Positions 31,588 through 39,462 of a stretch of DNA of 64,000 bases are shown one piece after another. Source of the stretch: JAAUTY01 sp964397305. GTDB taxonomy: Bacteria > Cyanobacteriota > Cyanobacteriia > Cyanobacteriales > Spirulinaceae. The first letter of the stretch is position 1. Every line of letters starts with the position of its first letter. The notes beneath the pieces were generated by a model that was not told the origin of the DNA, searched no databases, and saw only the letters and a program-made list of their open reading frames with translations. The stretch spans positions 1 to 64,000 of the forward strand of contig CAYNIP010000014.1 of assembly GCA_964397305.1 (NCBI GenBank), read 5' to 3'. Both the position numbers and the translations under genes were made by a program.

Positions 31588-33516
31588 ATGCGCCTTCCCT
31601 TGCCGACCATCTCGATTTACCGCCTCGGGCACTTGGTGCTGGATGGCAGCGTTGCTTGGCTTGCCAGCACCCTCGCCTTCTGGCTCCGCTTTGAGGGCCT
31701 GCTGCCGCCGGAGTATGCGGCGATGGCCGTCTGGCTGCCCCTAGCGGCGATCCCCGGTCGGCTGGCAGTGCAAGCGGCCTGGGGACTCTACCAGCAGATC
31801 TGGCGGCTGTTTGGCATCAAAGACACGCTGACGATCGTGGTCGCGGTCAGCACCTACTCGCTGCTACTGCTGCTCGCTACGGCGATCGCCCTGCCCCTCC
31901 GCTTGCCCCTCGGAGTCGCGGCGATGGACTGGAGCTTTTGCCTCATGGCCATGGTGGCCCTGCGCTATGCCCGCCGCTGGTCGATGCGTCGCCACAAGTT
32001 CAGTGCCTACACCTACCGCGCCCCCCAGGCCGAACGCCGTCGCGTCTTGCTAATCGGCGCGGGCATTGCCGGGGGGCAATTGGTGCAGGAAATTCGCCAA
32101 AACCGGCACCTGAATCTGGAGATCGTCGGTTTTGTGGACGATGACCCGACGAAGCTCGGCCGACGAGTTGAGGGGGTGAAGGTGCTGGGCCCCACCCGGG
32201 ATCTCGTGGCGATCGCCCGCTACCACCGCGCTGAGGAGGGTCTGATCTGTATGCCCTCCGCCGAGGCCAGCCAAATTCGCAAGCTGGTGGCTCTGGCCCG
32301 GAGCACCTCCCTGGCTCTGAAGGTGCTCCCCAGTTCCGCCGAGCTGCTGCGCGATCGCTCCCTCGCACCCCAAGTCCGGCCTGTGCAGATCCAAGACATC
32401 CTCGGTCGCCCCGAGGTGCAGCTCGACTTTGACCAAGGCTTTGATACCCCGTTTCCCAGTGCCCGCGCCCAAGTGCAAGATCGCGTCGTCCTGGTCACTG
32501 GCGCTGGGGGCACGATTGGCTCCGAGATCTGTCGCCACCTTGCCCAGCTTCAGCCGCGCCACCTGTTGCTCCTCGGGCGGGGCGAAAACAGCATCTTCAA
32601 TATTGAACAAGAGTTGCGCGGCCGCTTTCCCCACCTGACCCTCACGCCTCTGATCGCCGACATCCGCCACCAGGATCGCCTCCGCCACCTCCTCGCCACC
32701 TACCAGCCGGAGCTACTCTTCCACGCCGCCGCCCATAAGCACGTCCCCCTGATGCAGGGCAATCCCACGGAGGCTTTGGCCAACAATGCGATCGCCACCG
32801 CTCACCTGGCTCGCTTGGCCGCCCAGCAGGGGGTCGCCACCTTTGTGGCCATTTCCACCGACAAGGCCGTTGATCCCTGCAATTTCATGGGCCTCAGTAA
32901 GCGCTTGGCCGAGTTGCTGGTGCGGGCCCAGGCCGATGACCCAGCGAGTCGCTTCCTGGTTGTCCGGTTTGGCAATGTGCTCGGCAGTCGGGGCAGTGTT
33001 GTGCCCATTTTCCAGGCTCAGATCGCGCGGGGCGGCCCCGTCACCGTGACGGATCGCCAAGTCACACGCTACTTTATGACCACTCCGGAAGCCTCTCAGT
33101 TGGTGATTCAGAGCTTGGCCGTAGGCGCCTCGGGGCAAACCTTGATCCTGGACATGGGGGAGCCGGTCAATATCTACGATCTGGCCGAGCAGATGATTCA
33201 CCTAGCGGGCTTCACCCCCAATCTGGAGATTCCGATCGCGATCACCGGCCTACGTCCGGGGGAAAAGCTCCACGAAGGTCTGGTGGCCACGGGGGAAGTG
33301 ATCGCCCCCACAGCCCATCCTCAGATCGTCGCTGTTCAAAGCTGCCAACCCAGCCGAGCCACGGCCGACGCCGTGATCGCGCGGCTGGAGGCAGTCCTCC
33401 GCCAGCCCCCCGAGCCAGAGCAGCTCTGGGCGATCGCCCAAGCTTGCGCGGCGGAACTGGAGGCTCAGACCAGAAGCCTGACCGGCCCCAACGGAGCCAA
33501 ATTTTCCTCACTGTAG
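31588..33516 (+). CDS. Nucleoside-diphosphate-sugar epimerase/dehydratase (CapD/WbpM-like)
   Basis: 642 residues. Four N-terminal membrane helices (about 10-110), a Rossmann-like CoA-binding domain (VLLIGAGIAGGQLVQE at about 150), then an SDR domain with VLVTGAGGTIGSEICRHLA at about 305 and the STDKAVDPCNFMGLSKRLAE segment containing Lys of the altered S-M-K triad. Such enzymes dehydrate UDP-GlcNAc as a first step to rare deoxy sugars in capsule or O-antigen. Works after the WecA-like enzyme, judging from position. Its stop is one base from the tRNA-Arg 3' end, which is on the opposite strand. Confidence 0.88.
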   Translation: MRLPLPTISIYRLGHLVLDGSVAWLASTLAFWLRFEGLLPPEYAAMAVWLPLAAIPGRLAVQAAWGLYQQIWRLFGIKDTLTIVVAVSTYSLLLLLATAIALPLRLPLGVAAMDWSFCLMAMVALRYARRWSMRRHKFSAYTYRAPQAERRRVLLIGAGIAGGQLVQEIRQNRHLNLEIVGFVDDDPTKLGRRVEGVKVLGPTRDLVAIARYHRAEEGLICMPSAEASQIRKLVALARSTSLALKVLPSSAELLRDRSLAPQVRPVQIQDILGRPEVQLDFDQGFDTPFPSARAQVQDRVVLVTGAGGTIGSEICRHLAQLQPRHLLLLGRGENSIFNIEQELRGRFPHLTLTPLIADIRHQDRLRHLLATYQPELLFHAAAHKHVPLMQGNPTEALANNAIATAHLARLAAQQGVATFVAISTDKAVDPCNFMGLSKRLAELLVRAQADDPASRFLVVRFGNVLGSRGSVVPIFQAQIARGGPVTVTDRQVTRYFMTTPEASQLVIQSLAVGASGQTLILDMGEPVNIYDLAEQMIHLAGFTPNLEIPIAITGLRPGEKLHEGLVATGEVIAPTAHPQIVAVQSCQPSRATADAVIARLEAVLRQPPEPEQLWAIAQACAAELEAQTRSLTGPNGAKFSSL

Positions 33517-33517
33517 A

Positions 33518-33591
33518 CGGGCCAGGAGGGATTCGAACCCCCGACACCGTGATCCGTAGTCACGTGCTCTAGTCCACTGAGCTACAAGCCC
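33518..33591 (-). tRNA. tRNA-Arg (anticodon ACG)
   Basis: The minus strand gives GGGCTTGTAGCTCAGTGGAC, anticodon stem CGTGA/TCACG around loop CTACGGA (34-36 ACG), and T-arm GGGGGTTCGAATCCCTC. ACG with A34 edited to inosine reads CGU/CGC/CGA. The acceptor stem has one T-T mismatch at pair 6-67. No CCA is encoded. Confidence 0.92.
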
Positions 33592-33660
33592 TTAATAGCC
33601 GAAGCGTTAATTCTTCAGCTTTGACACTATAACACACCCCACCCGGGAGATGACAAGCCC

Positions 33661-34155
33661 ATGTCCACCGATTCGCCCGCTCCCCGCCTCAGTCACCTCG
33701 ATTCCCAGGGCCAAGCCCAGATGGTGAACGTGGCCGCCAAGCCCGTGAGCCGCCGGGAGGCGATCGCCCGCGGCCAGGTTCGCATGGCCGCCACCACCCT
33801 GGCCGCCATCGAAGCGGGCAATACTCCGAAAGGGGACGTACTGGCCACGGCCCGCCTAGCCGGGATCATGGCGGCAAAGCAGACCAGCCACCTGATCCCC
33901 CTCTGCCATCCTCTGCCCCTCCAGCAGGTGACGGTGGACCTGGAGCCCGATCCGACCCTGCCGGGCTACCACATTCGCGCCACGGCGATCGCCACCGCGA
34001 CGACGGGCGTGGAAATGGAGGCCCTGACGGCGGTCAGTGTGGCGGCTCTGACGCTCTACGATATGGCCAAGGCCCTGGATCGGGCCATGAGTATTGAAGC
34101 CATTTGCCTCCAGTCCAAGACCGGGGGGCAATCGGGAGACTACCAGCGGGCCTAA
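33661..34155 (+). CDS. moaC: Cyclic pyranopterin monophosphate synthase MoaC
   Basis: 164 residues, normal MoaC size. Catalyses the second half of precursor Z formation in molybdopterin synthesis, acting after MoaA. Motifs: MVNVAAKPVSRREAIARG, KQTSHLIPLCHPLPLQ with catalytic-site His, TGVEMEALTAVSVAALTLYDM, and the conserved C-terminal Lys in LQSKTGG. Molybdopterin is needed for nitrate reductase, which fits the ntcB region at 3 kb. No other moa gene is in the window. Confidence 0.94.
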   Translation: MSTDSPAPRLSHLDSQGQAQMVNVAAKPVSRREAIARGQVRMAATTLAAIEAGNTPKGDVLATARLAGIMAAKQTSHLIPLCHPLPLQQVTVDLEPDPTLPGYHIRATAIATATTGVEMEALTAVSVAALTLYDMAKALDRAMSIEAICLQSKTGGQSGDYQRA

Positions 34156-34176
34156 GGGCTCCCCCGCTCCCAGCGG

Positions 34177-35274
34177 TCAGGTGTGGACCGGCAAATAGCC
34201 TTCAATGAGGAAATCAGGGGCGATGACTTGGCAGGTTGCCCCTTCCAGGCGCAAGGCCTCGGTCATGCTCTTGAGACCGAGATCGCCGACGGGGGTGGGA
34301 GCGCCCAAACCGCCGATGATTTTCGGCGCGATGAAGGCCATCACCTTCTGCACCGCCCCGTCAGCGATCGCCCGAGCTGCCAGCAATCCCCCACACTCCC
34401 ACATCACCTGCATAAAACCACGGTCGTAGAGATTTGCCATCACCGCCGCCGGTTCGAGAGCGGACAGTTCGACCACCTCAACCCCGCGCTGCATCAGAAG
34501 ACGTTGCAAGGGCAGGTTTGCCCCCATCTCCGTAAAGACCAGGGTTGACACGGCTTCGGTATGCCAGAGGTTGGCCGTCACGGGCAAGTCCAGCTTGCGG
34601 CTCATGACCACCCGCAGGGGATTGCGATCGCTCAGGCCGTGCGTCGTCAAGCGGGGATTATCCCGGCGCACCGTGTTACCGCCAATGATCACGGCATCGG
34701 CCGCGGCCCGCTGCTCATAGACCCGTTGCCGCGCCTTCTCGCTGGTGATCCAAGCACTGTGGCCCGTCGAGGCGGCAATCTTGCCGTCTAGGGTCATGGC
34801 ATATTTCAACAGGCCGAAGGGGCGCTGATAGCGCGTGCGGTGAATGAAGGCCTCGTTGAGCTGGCGACAGGCCGCTTCCTCAACGCCGACCGTCACCGCG
34901 AGGCCGGCCGCTTGCAACTGGGCGAGGCCGCCCCCGGACACGCGCGGGTCGGGATCAACGAGGCCCACCACAACCCGCGCCAAGCCAGCGGCCAGAATCG
35001 CCTCGGTACAGGGTGGAGTGCGGCCGTAGTGACAGCAGGGCTCTAGGTTCACGTAGAGGGTCGCCCCTCGCGCCTGCTCCCCCGCCGCCTTCAGGGCAAA
35101 AATCTCCGCATGGGGCTGTCCAGGGCCGGGGTGAAACCCTTCCCCCACCACGGTTTCCCCCTGAACGATCACACAGCCCACCAGCGGGTTCGGGGCTGTT
35201 TTGCCCCGGGCCCGCTGGGCAAGCTGGAGGCAGCGTCCCATCATCTCGCGATCCAATTCGGCAGAGGCTGGCAT
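34177..35274 (-). CDS. ribD: Bifunctional riboflavin deaminase/reductase RibD
   Basis: 365 residues. The N-terminal cytidine-deaminase-like domain binds zinc through HAEIFALKAAGE and EPCCHYGRTPPC, and also has PNPLVGCVIV. The C-terminal reductase (from about 145) begins RPFGLLKYAMTLDGKIA with GHSAWITSEKARQ, VIIGGNTVRRDNPRLT and ECGGLLAARAI. It carries out two successive steps in riboflavin synthesis from GTP. Both active-site halves look intact. Starts 13 bases downstream of the Uma2 stop codon on the same strand. Confidence 0.94.
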   Translation of the reverse strand: MPASAELDREMMGRCLQLAQRARGKTAPNPLVGCVIVQGETVVGEGFHPGPGQPHAEIFALKAAGEQARGATLYVNLEPCCHYGRTPPCTEAILAAGLARVVVGLVDPDPRVSGGGLAQLQAAGLAVTVGVEEAACRQLNEAFIHRTRYQRPFGLLKYAMTLDGKIAASTGHSAWITSEKARQRVYEQRAAADAVIIGGNTVRRDNPRLTTHGLSDRNPLRVVMSRKLDLPVTANLWHTEAVSTLVFTEMGANLPLQRLLMQRGVEVVELSALEPAAVMANLYDRGFMQVMWECGGLLAARAIADGAVQKVMAFIAPKIIGGLGAPTPVGDLGLKSMTEALRLEGATCQVIAPDFLIEGYLPVHT

Positions 35275-35286
35275 AGGGGCGATCGC

Positions 35287-36192
35287 TTACGTGAAGGAAT
35301 CTGGATCGAGACCTTGAGCCCGCAGGAGGGCGGCTAAGCGTTCGGCCCGCTGGCGTTCTTGCTCGGCCCGCTGGCGTTCTTGCTCGGCTTGCTGCTGGGC
35401 CTGCTCGGCCCGCTGGCGTTCTTGCTCGACTTGCTGCTGGGCCTGCTCGGCCCGCTGGCGTTCTTGCTCGACTTGCTGCTGGGCCTGCTCAGCTCGCTGG
35501 CGTTCTTGCTCGGCTCGCTCGTCGCCCGTGAGCAAGACCTGACCTTGGCGATTCTCCTGCGGCGATGCTTCGCGAACGCACCAGCGCAGCCAACGATCCC
35601 AGGTGCGATCCTCAAACGTTCCCGACCAGAGGGTGAGCCCTAGGGGCCAGGGATCGAACCAGAGGTCGGCGAGGGGCTGATAGACCGCTCCCACCAGTTG
35701 ATAGGCCTGAAGGATGGTTTCCCCCAGTTGTTGCAGCGGGTCAAACACGACGTAGTAAGCGACGCGGGCCTGGGCGTAGTCTTCCAGCTTACTTCCCAGT
35801 TCGTTGCCGACCTTGTTAGAGACGATTTCAATCACAATATCGGGCGGCTTGCCCAAGTTCCAGACAAAGTAGGAACGGTTGCCCTTTTTGCCCCAGTCCT
35901 CCGGGGCTTCTAGGCCGAAGCTCACCATGACATCCGGCACAATCACGGGCTGATGAGCCTTGTAGTAGAGGCCGACGTTGGCCACCGCCAAGAAGGGCTG
36001 CTGGTCCGGCAAGGAGCTGTAGAGGCACGTGGTGAGTAAGCGCTGTTGCTTTTCTGACAGCAGGTTGTCCACGGGGGTATCGTCTTCGGTGATGTACTGC
36101 TCTGGGTCAGGAATCGGGACCTCAACCCAATCCTCGAGGATCACCTTATCTTGGCGGTATTGGTATTGAATCTCTGGCTTGGCTAGGGTCAT
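35287..36192 (-). CDS. Uma2-family (DUF820) protein with repeat-built coiled-coil tail
   Basis: 301 residues. The Uma2/DUF820 endonuclease-like fold spans about residues 25-200, with VPDVMVSFG, PPDIVIEIVSNKVGNELGSK (D...E-x-V/I motif) and YVVFDPLQQLGETILQAY. This PD-(D/E)xK-like family is massively expanded in cyanobacteria and has no established role. VREASPQENR at about residues 205-214 comes from a 33-bp dispersed repeat. The tail (about 222-290) is a heptad coiled coil of EQERQRAEQAQQQV units made by 42-bp tandem repeats. ATG 36192 fits the domain. Follows prfB by 31 bases on the same strand. Confidence 0.8.
   Translation of the reverse strand: MTLAKPEIQYQYRQDKVILEDWVEVPIPDPEQYITEDDTPVDNLLSEKQQRLLTTCLYSSLPDQQPFLAVANVGLYYKAHQPVIVPDVMVSFGLEAPEDWGKKGNRSYFVWNLGKPPDIVIEIVSNKVGNELGSKLEDYAQARVAYYVVFDPLQQLGETILQAYQLVGAVYQPLADLWFDPWPLGLTLWSGTFEDRTWDRWLRWCVREASPQENRQGQVLLTGDERAEQERQRAEQAQQQVEQERQRAEQAQQQVEQERQRAEQAQQQAEQERQRAEQERQRAERLAALLRAQGLDPDSFT
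35344..35517. repeat. 42-bp tandem repeats (two heptads per unit)
   Basis: About three and a half units containing GCCCGCTGGCGTTCTTGCTC, plus a 21-bp half unit at the 3' end of the coding strand. Each unit encodes 14 residues, which keeps both reading frame and coiled-coil phase. Variation between units is mostly Val/Ala and Arg/Ser-type single-base change. Confidence 0.85.
35547..35579 (-). repeat. 33-bp dispersed repeat, copy inside Uma2 gene
   Basis: Read on the minus strand: GCGTTCGCGAAGCATCGCCG through GAATCGCC. It is in frame and gives VREASPQENR, identical to the stretch in bamA. Confidence 0.75.
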
Positions 36193-36223
36193 GGCGGGTC
36201 TCTCCTGGGGGGGTGCAAGGCCG

Positions 36224-37349
36224 CTAGGCCATCTGGGTTTCTTGGCGGAGGTAGGCTTCGATGAAGGGATCGAGGGCGCCATCCATGACTTCGGCGATCG
36301 CCGTTGTTTCCTGATTGGTGCGGAGGTCCTTCACCATTTGGTAGGGATGGAAAACGTAATTGCGAATCTGGTTGCCCCAGGCTGCTTCCACGATGTCGCC
36401 GCGAATTTCGGCAATTTCCTGGGCCCGCTGCTCCTGGGCAATGACAAGGAGCTTGGCCTTGAGCAGGGCGAGGGCCTTCTCTTTGTTTTGCAACTGCGAT
36501 CGCTCCTGAGTGCAGCGAACGGCTAGACCCGTGGGCAGGTGAACCACGCGCACGGCCGTTTCCACCTTGTTGACATTTTGACCGCCCTTGCCGCCGGAGC
36601 GCGACGTGGTAATCTCTAAGTCCGGTTCGGGAATCTCGAGGCTAACGACCGACGCATCCAGGGCCGGCATGACATCGATGCCCGCAAAGCTGGTCTGGCG
36701 CTTGCCGTTGGCATTGAAGGGCGAAATTCTCACCAACCGGTGGGTTCCCTTCTCGGATTTCAGATAGCCAAAGGCGTAGCGGCCGCTGATTTCCAAGGTC
36801 GCCGATTTGATTCCAGCCTCGTCGCCTTCAGAAAGTTCCGTGAGCTGGACGCTGTAGCCTTGGCGTTCCGCCCAGCGCTTGTACATCCGCAGCAACATTT
36901 CCGCCCAGTCTTGGGCGTCAGTGCCGCCCGCGCCGGCATTGATCGTCAGCACCGCTCCTTCGGCATCGTACTCCCCCGAGAGGAGTCGGCGCAGCTCCCA
37001 GCGATCCAGTTCGCGGCTGAGCGTCGTGAGATTCTCCGCTGCTTCGGTCAGTAAAGCGGCGTCAGTTTCTAGCTCCAGCAGTTCGACAACGGCCTGACTA
37101 TCTTCCCAGGTCTGCTGCCAGGTGTGGTACTGCGCTAGGCTAGCTTTTAGCTCGCTCAGTTCCCGTAACGTTGCCTGAGCAATTTCCTGGTTGTCCCAAA
37201 ATTCGGGCTGAGCAGCGAGCGCTTCGAGATCGTGAATTTTAGCGTTGAGGGCCGGCAGGTCAAAGATACTCCTGGGTTTTACCCAGGCGCTGCGACAAGG
37301 TTTCTAGATCTCGCTTCAGGTCGGTCAGTTCCAGCAACGTATCACCCAC
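36224..37349 (-). CDS. prfB: Peptide chain release factor 2, with programmed +1 frameshift
   Basis: 374 residues once a single base is skipped. The first frame (about 30 codons from GTG 37349) ends CAG GAG TAT CTT TGA at 37260-37262; shifting by +1 reads CTT GAC and continues DLPALNAKIHDLEA. Upstream GGAG of CAGGAG is the internal Shine-Dalgarno that drives slippage, and the UGA is itself a stop that RF2 recognises, so the site autoregulates RF2. Codon-recognition motif SPF (RISPFNANG) and catalytic GGQ (GGKGGQNVNKVETAVR) are present. Start is uncertain: GTG follows AGGA; no ATG is in frame before an upstream stop. Confidence 0.93.
37260..37274 (-). promoter_or_regulatory. RF2 recoding site
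   Basis: On the minus strand CAGGAGTATCTTTGA. The CTT slippery codon before the UGA stop, with a Shine-Dalgarno-like AGGAG three bases upstream, equals the known bacterial prfB frameshift signal. Confidence 0.9.
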
Positions 37350-37441
37350 GTCGGCAATCCTCGTGACTCAATTTCCTACAATTCTTACAATATTGTATCG
37401 CTGCCAACGAGCGCTGGGTTTGCCCGCCCCCCTCTGAACCG

Positions 37442-38758
37442 ATGCGAATTGTTGCCTACTGTGCCTGCGATCCCTTGCTGGAAGCTGCGCCCTTAGTGTT
37501 GCCGCCGGGTTTAGCGATCGCTCAGGTGTATTGCGATCGCGACGTTCGCGCAGCGTCTCCGCCGGAGAATCGCCAGCAGTGGCAGCAGTTGCTGGCCGAG
37601 GCTCGGCAGGAGCCCCTCGATTACCTGTGGGTGCGACAGCTCGCCGACTTGGGGGAGGATTTGGCCGCCGTGGGCGATCGCCTCGCCGCTTTACAGGTCC
37701 TGGGGATTGAACTCTTGGTGGCCACCGCCACGACCCCCGAAGTAGCCCTCAGCCCTGAGTTTCTCCGCCTGCTGGAGCAGGTCCAGGCCGAGCAGCGCCG
37801 CCGCGCCCTGCGCCGGGGCCATGCCCGCAATCGGCTCCAGGCCTTGCCGCCGCCGGGCAAGGCCGCCTATGGCTACCGGCGCGGCCAGGATCGCTACCGG
37901 CTCGACCGCAGCACGGCCCCCGTGGTCAAGGCCTTTTTTGACCGTTACCTGCTCTACGGCTCCCTGCGAGGGGCGGTGCGCTACTTGGAGCAAAAGTTTG
38001 GCAAGACCATTTCCCCCACCACAGGCCGCCGCTGGCTGAGCCATCCCATCTATCGCGGTGATACCCAATACATCACCGGCGACGTGATCCCCGACACCCA
38101 CGCGGCGATCCTCAGTCGTGAGGAGGCAGCCCAGATCGACCGCCTCCTGCGCCGCAATCGTCGCCTGCCCCCCCGCACCGCCAGCGCGCCGCGATCGCTC
38201 GCCGGTCTGGTGCAATGTGCCCGCTGCCAGTCGCCCTTGACCGTGGCCCGCGTCACCCGTCGCCAGGGTGTGCGGCGGGAGTACCTCTACTTGCGGCCCC
38301 AGGCTTGCCCCCAGCAGCCCCCCTGCCGGGCCTGGTCCTATGAGGCCGTGTTCCAGGCGGCGATCGCCCACATCTGCCAAGCGCTCCCAGCGGCCGTGGC
38401 CGCGGCCCAGACCCCCGATCCGGCGGTCCTCCAGGGGGCGATCGCCGCCCAAGTGGCGGCTAAGGAGCAGATTCTCGCTCAGTTACCGGCCCTGGAGCAG
38501 CAGGGGATTCTTGATGCGGACACAGCCGCCCTGCGCCGCTACCGGCTACAAGCCGAGTTGGCCACCTTGCAGGCCCAGGTCGCCCAGTTGCCGCCTGCGA
38601 GCCTGGGGGCGATCGCCGCCAACGTCTCGCTGCCCCAGTTTTGGCTCGATCTCTCGGAGGCCGAGCGTCGCTTTTACCTGCGGGAGTTTGTGCGAGAGAT
38701 CAGGGTAGAGCGCTTAGCGGACGGCCGGGTGGCTGTGGCGGTGCAGTTTGTGTTCTAG
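37442..38758 (+). CDS. Serine-recombinase-like protein lacking the catalytic serine
   Basis: 438 residues arranged as a large serine recombinase: resolvase-like N-terminus (1-120), recombinase domain (about 130-230; GKAAYGYRRGQDRYRLD, GRRWLSHPIYRGD), zinc ribbon (CARCQSPL ... CPQQPPC) and a coiled coil. The family start Y-x-R-V-S-T is replaced by YCACDPL, so the catalytic Ser is gone, and the LDRLGRS arginines are replaced in VRQLADLGEDL. It probably binds DNA without cutting. A 33-bp repeat supplies VRAASPPENR in the N-domain. Divergent from prfB. HIP1-rich, native codon use argues for long residence, not recent transfer. Confidence 0.75.
   Translation: MRIVAYCACDPLLEAAPLVLPPGLAIAQVYCDRDVRAASPPENRQQWQQLLAEARQEPLDYLWVRQLADLGEDLAAVGDRLAALQVLGIELLVATATTPEVALSPEFLRLLEQVQAEQRRRALRRGHARNRLQALPPPGKAAYGYRRGQDRYRLDRSTAPVVKAFFDRYLLYGSLRGAVRYLEQKFGKTISPTTGRRWLSHPIYRGDTQYITGDVIPDTHAAILSREEAAQIDRLLRRNRRLPPRTASAPRSLAGLVQCARCQSPLTVARVTRRQGVRREYLYLRPQACPQQPPCRAWSYEAVFQAAIAHICQALPAAVAAAQTPDPAVLQGAIAAQVAAKEQILAQLPALEQQGILDADTAALRRYRLQAELATLQAQVAQLPPASLGAIAANVSLPQFWLDLSEAERRFYLREFVREIRVERLADGRVAVAVQFVF
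37542..37574 (+). repeat. 33-bp dispersed repeat, copy inside recombinase-like gene
   Basis: ACGTTCGCGCAGCGTCTCCG through GAATCGCC, in frame, gives VRAASPPENR. It adjoins a HIP1 octamer. Confidence 0.75.
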
Positions 38759-38799
38759 GGCTGGGCCCTCTAAATCTCCCAATTCTGGGAGACTTTCAA

Positions 38800-39093
38800 T
38801 TAGGAGGAGGGCTTTTGGGCCTCTAGGAGCGCCTGGCGAAAGCCCAGCACGACGAAAATATTGGACAGGGTGAGAAAAAACTCAGCGCCCCCGTGCAGCC
38901 AATCAACGTTAGCCAGGGAGACCCCGAGGACCCGTTCGGCGTAGAGGCCGGCCGGGATCGTGATCGCCACAAACAGGAGCAGCAGGTAAAAGCCGATCAG
39001 GGCCAGGCGTGGGGTGCGACCGGAGCGGGTCATGAACCAGAGGAAACCAAGGTAAGGAAAGAGGGAGAGGGCGAAGAGGGCGTTTTTGTCCAT
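38800..39093 (-). CDS. DUF3593 membrane protein
   Basis: 97 residues with three predicted helices: ALFALSLFPYLGFLWFM, RLALIGFYLLLLFVAITIPAGLY and AEFFLTLSNIFVVLGFRQAL. The pattern matches DUF3593, found in cyanobacteria and plastid-bearing eukaryotes. Its gene lies 15 bases after that of DUF2499, another plastid-conserved membrane protein, so they probably form a complex in the thylakoid or envelope. Function unknown. Confidence 0.8.
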   Translation of the reverse strand: MDKNALFALSLFPYLGFLWFMTRSGRTPRLALIGFYLLLLFVAITIPAGLYAERVLGVSLANVDWLHGGAEFFLTLSNIFVVLGFRQALLEAQKPSS

Positions 39094-39108
39094 CGGTTCA
39101 AGGCTCTA

Positions 39109-39426
39109 CTAGGGTTGTTCGTGAGAGTCGGCGGCCGCCGTGCCCCGCCAGAGACCCCAGGCGGCGAGACAGAGGGCCCCGTTGGCCCCGAGGGTTAGGG
39201 CCGCCTGGGTCGTCACCAGCCAGTCCAGGTCGGGGGCGTTGTCAAAGAAGTGCCAGGTACAGGCACACAGGGCACTGGCGAGGGCCGGGAGCATGGCGAT
39301 CGCCAGGCCGTACCAGCGGCGATCGCCCTGGACTTGGCCATAGCGCCCGATGAGCCAGATGGCTGCGATCCACTCGAGGACGCTGGCGATGTGAATGATC
39401 CAGGTGGGGATGGAGAGGGCGTGCAT
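39109..39426 (-). CDS. DUF2499 membrane protein
   Basis: 105 residues, MHALSIPTWIIHIASVLEWIAAIWLIGRYG at the start; three membrane helices follow with WHFFDNAPDLDWLV in the loop. This matches DUF2499, a cyanobacterial/plastid family. It lies between carA and DUF3593 on the same strand with gaps of 36 and 15 bases, so the three are likely co-transcribed. A role tied to photosynthetic membranes is suspected from the plastid distribution; not shown by sequence. Confidence 0.8.
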   Translation of the reverse strand: MHALSIPTWIIHIASVLEWIAAIWLIGRYGQVQGDRRWYGLAIAMLPALASALCACTWHFFDNAPDLDWLVTTQAALTLGANGALCLAAWGLWRGTAAADSHEQP

Positions 39427-39462
39427 GGGGAGTTAGGGAGGAGGAACGATGGCAACGAAGCC

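Noticed and set aside
35359..35643. Very hydrophobic plus-strand frame (Leu/Gly/Phe repeats)
   Set aside because: It is the reverse reading of the 42-bp coiled-coil repeats of the Uma2 gene, not a membrane protein.
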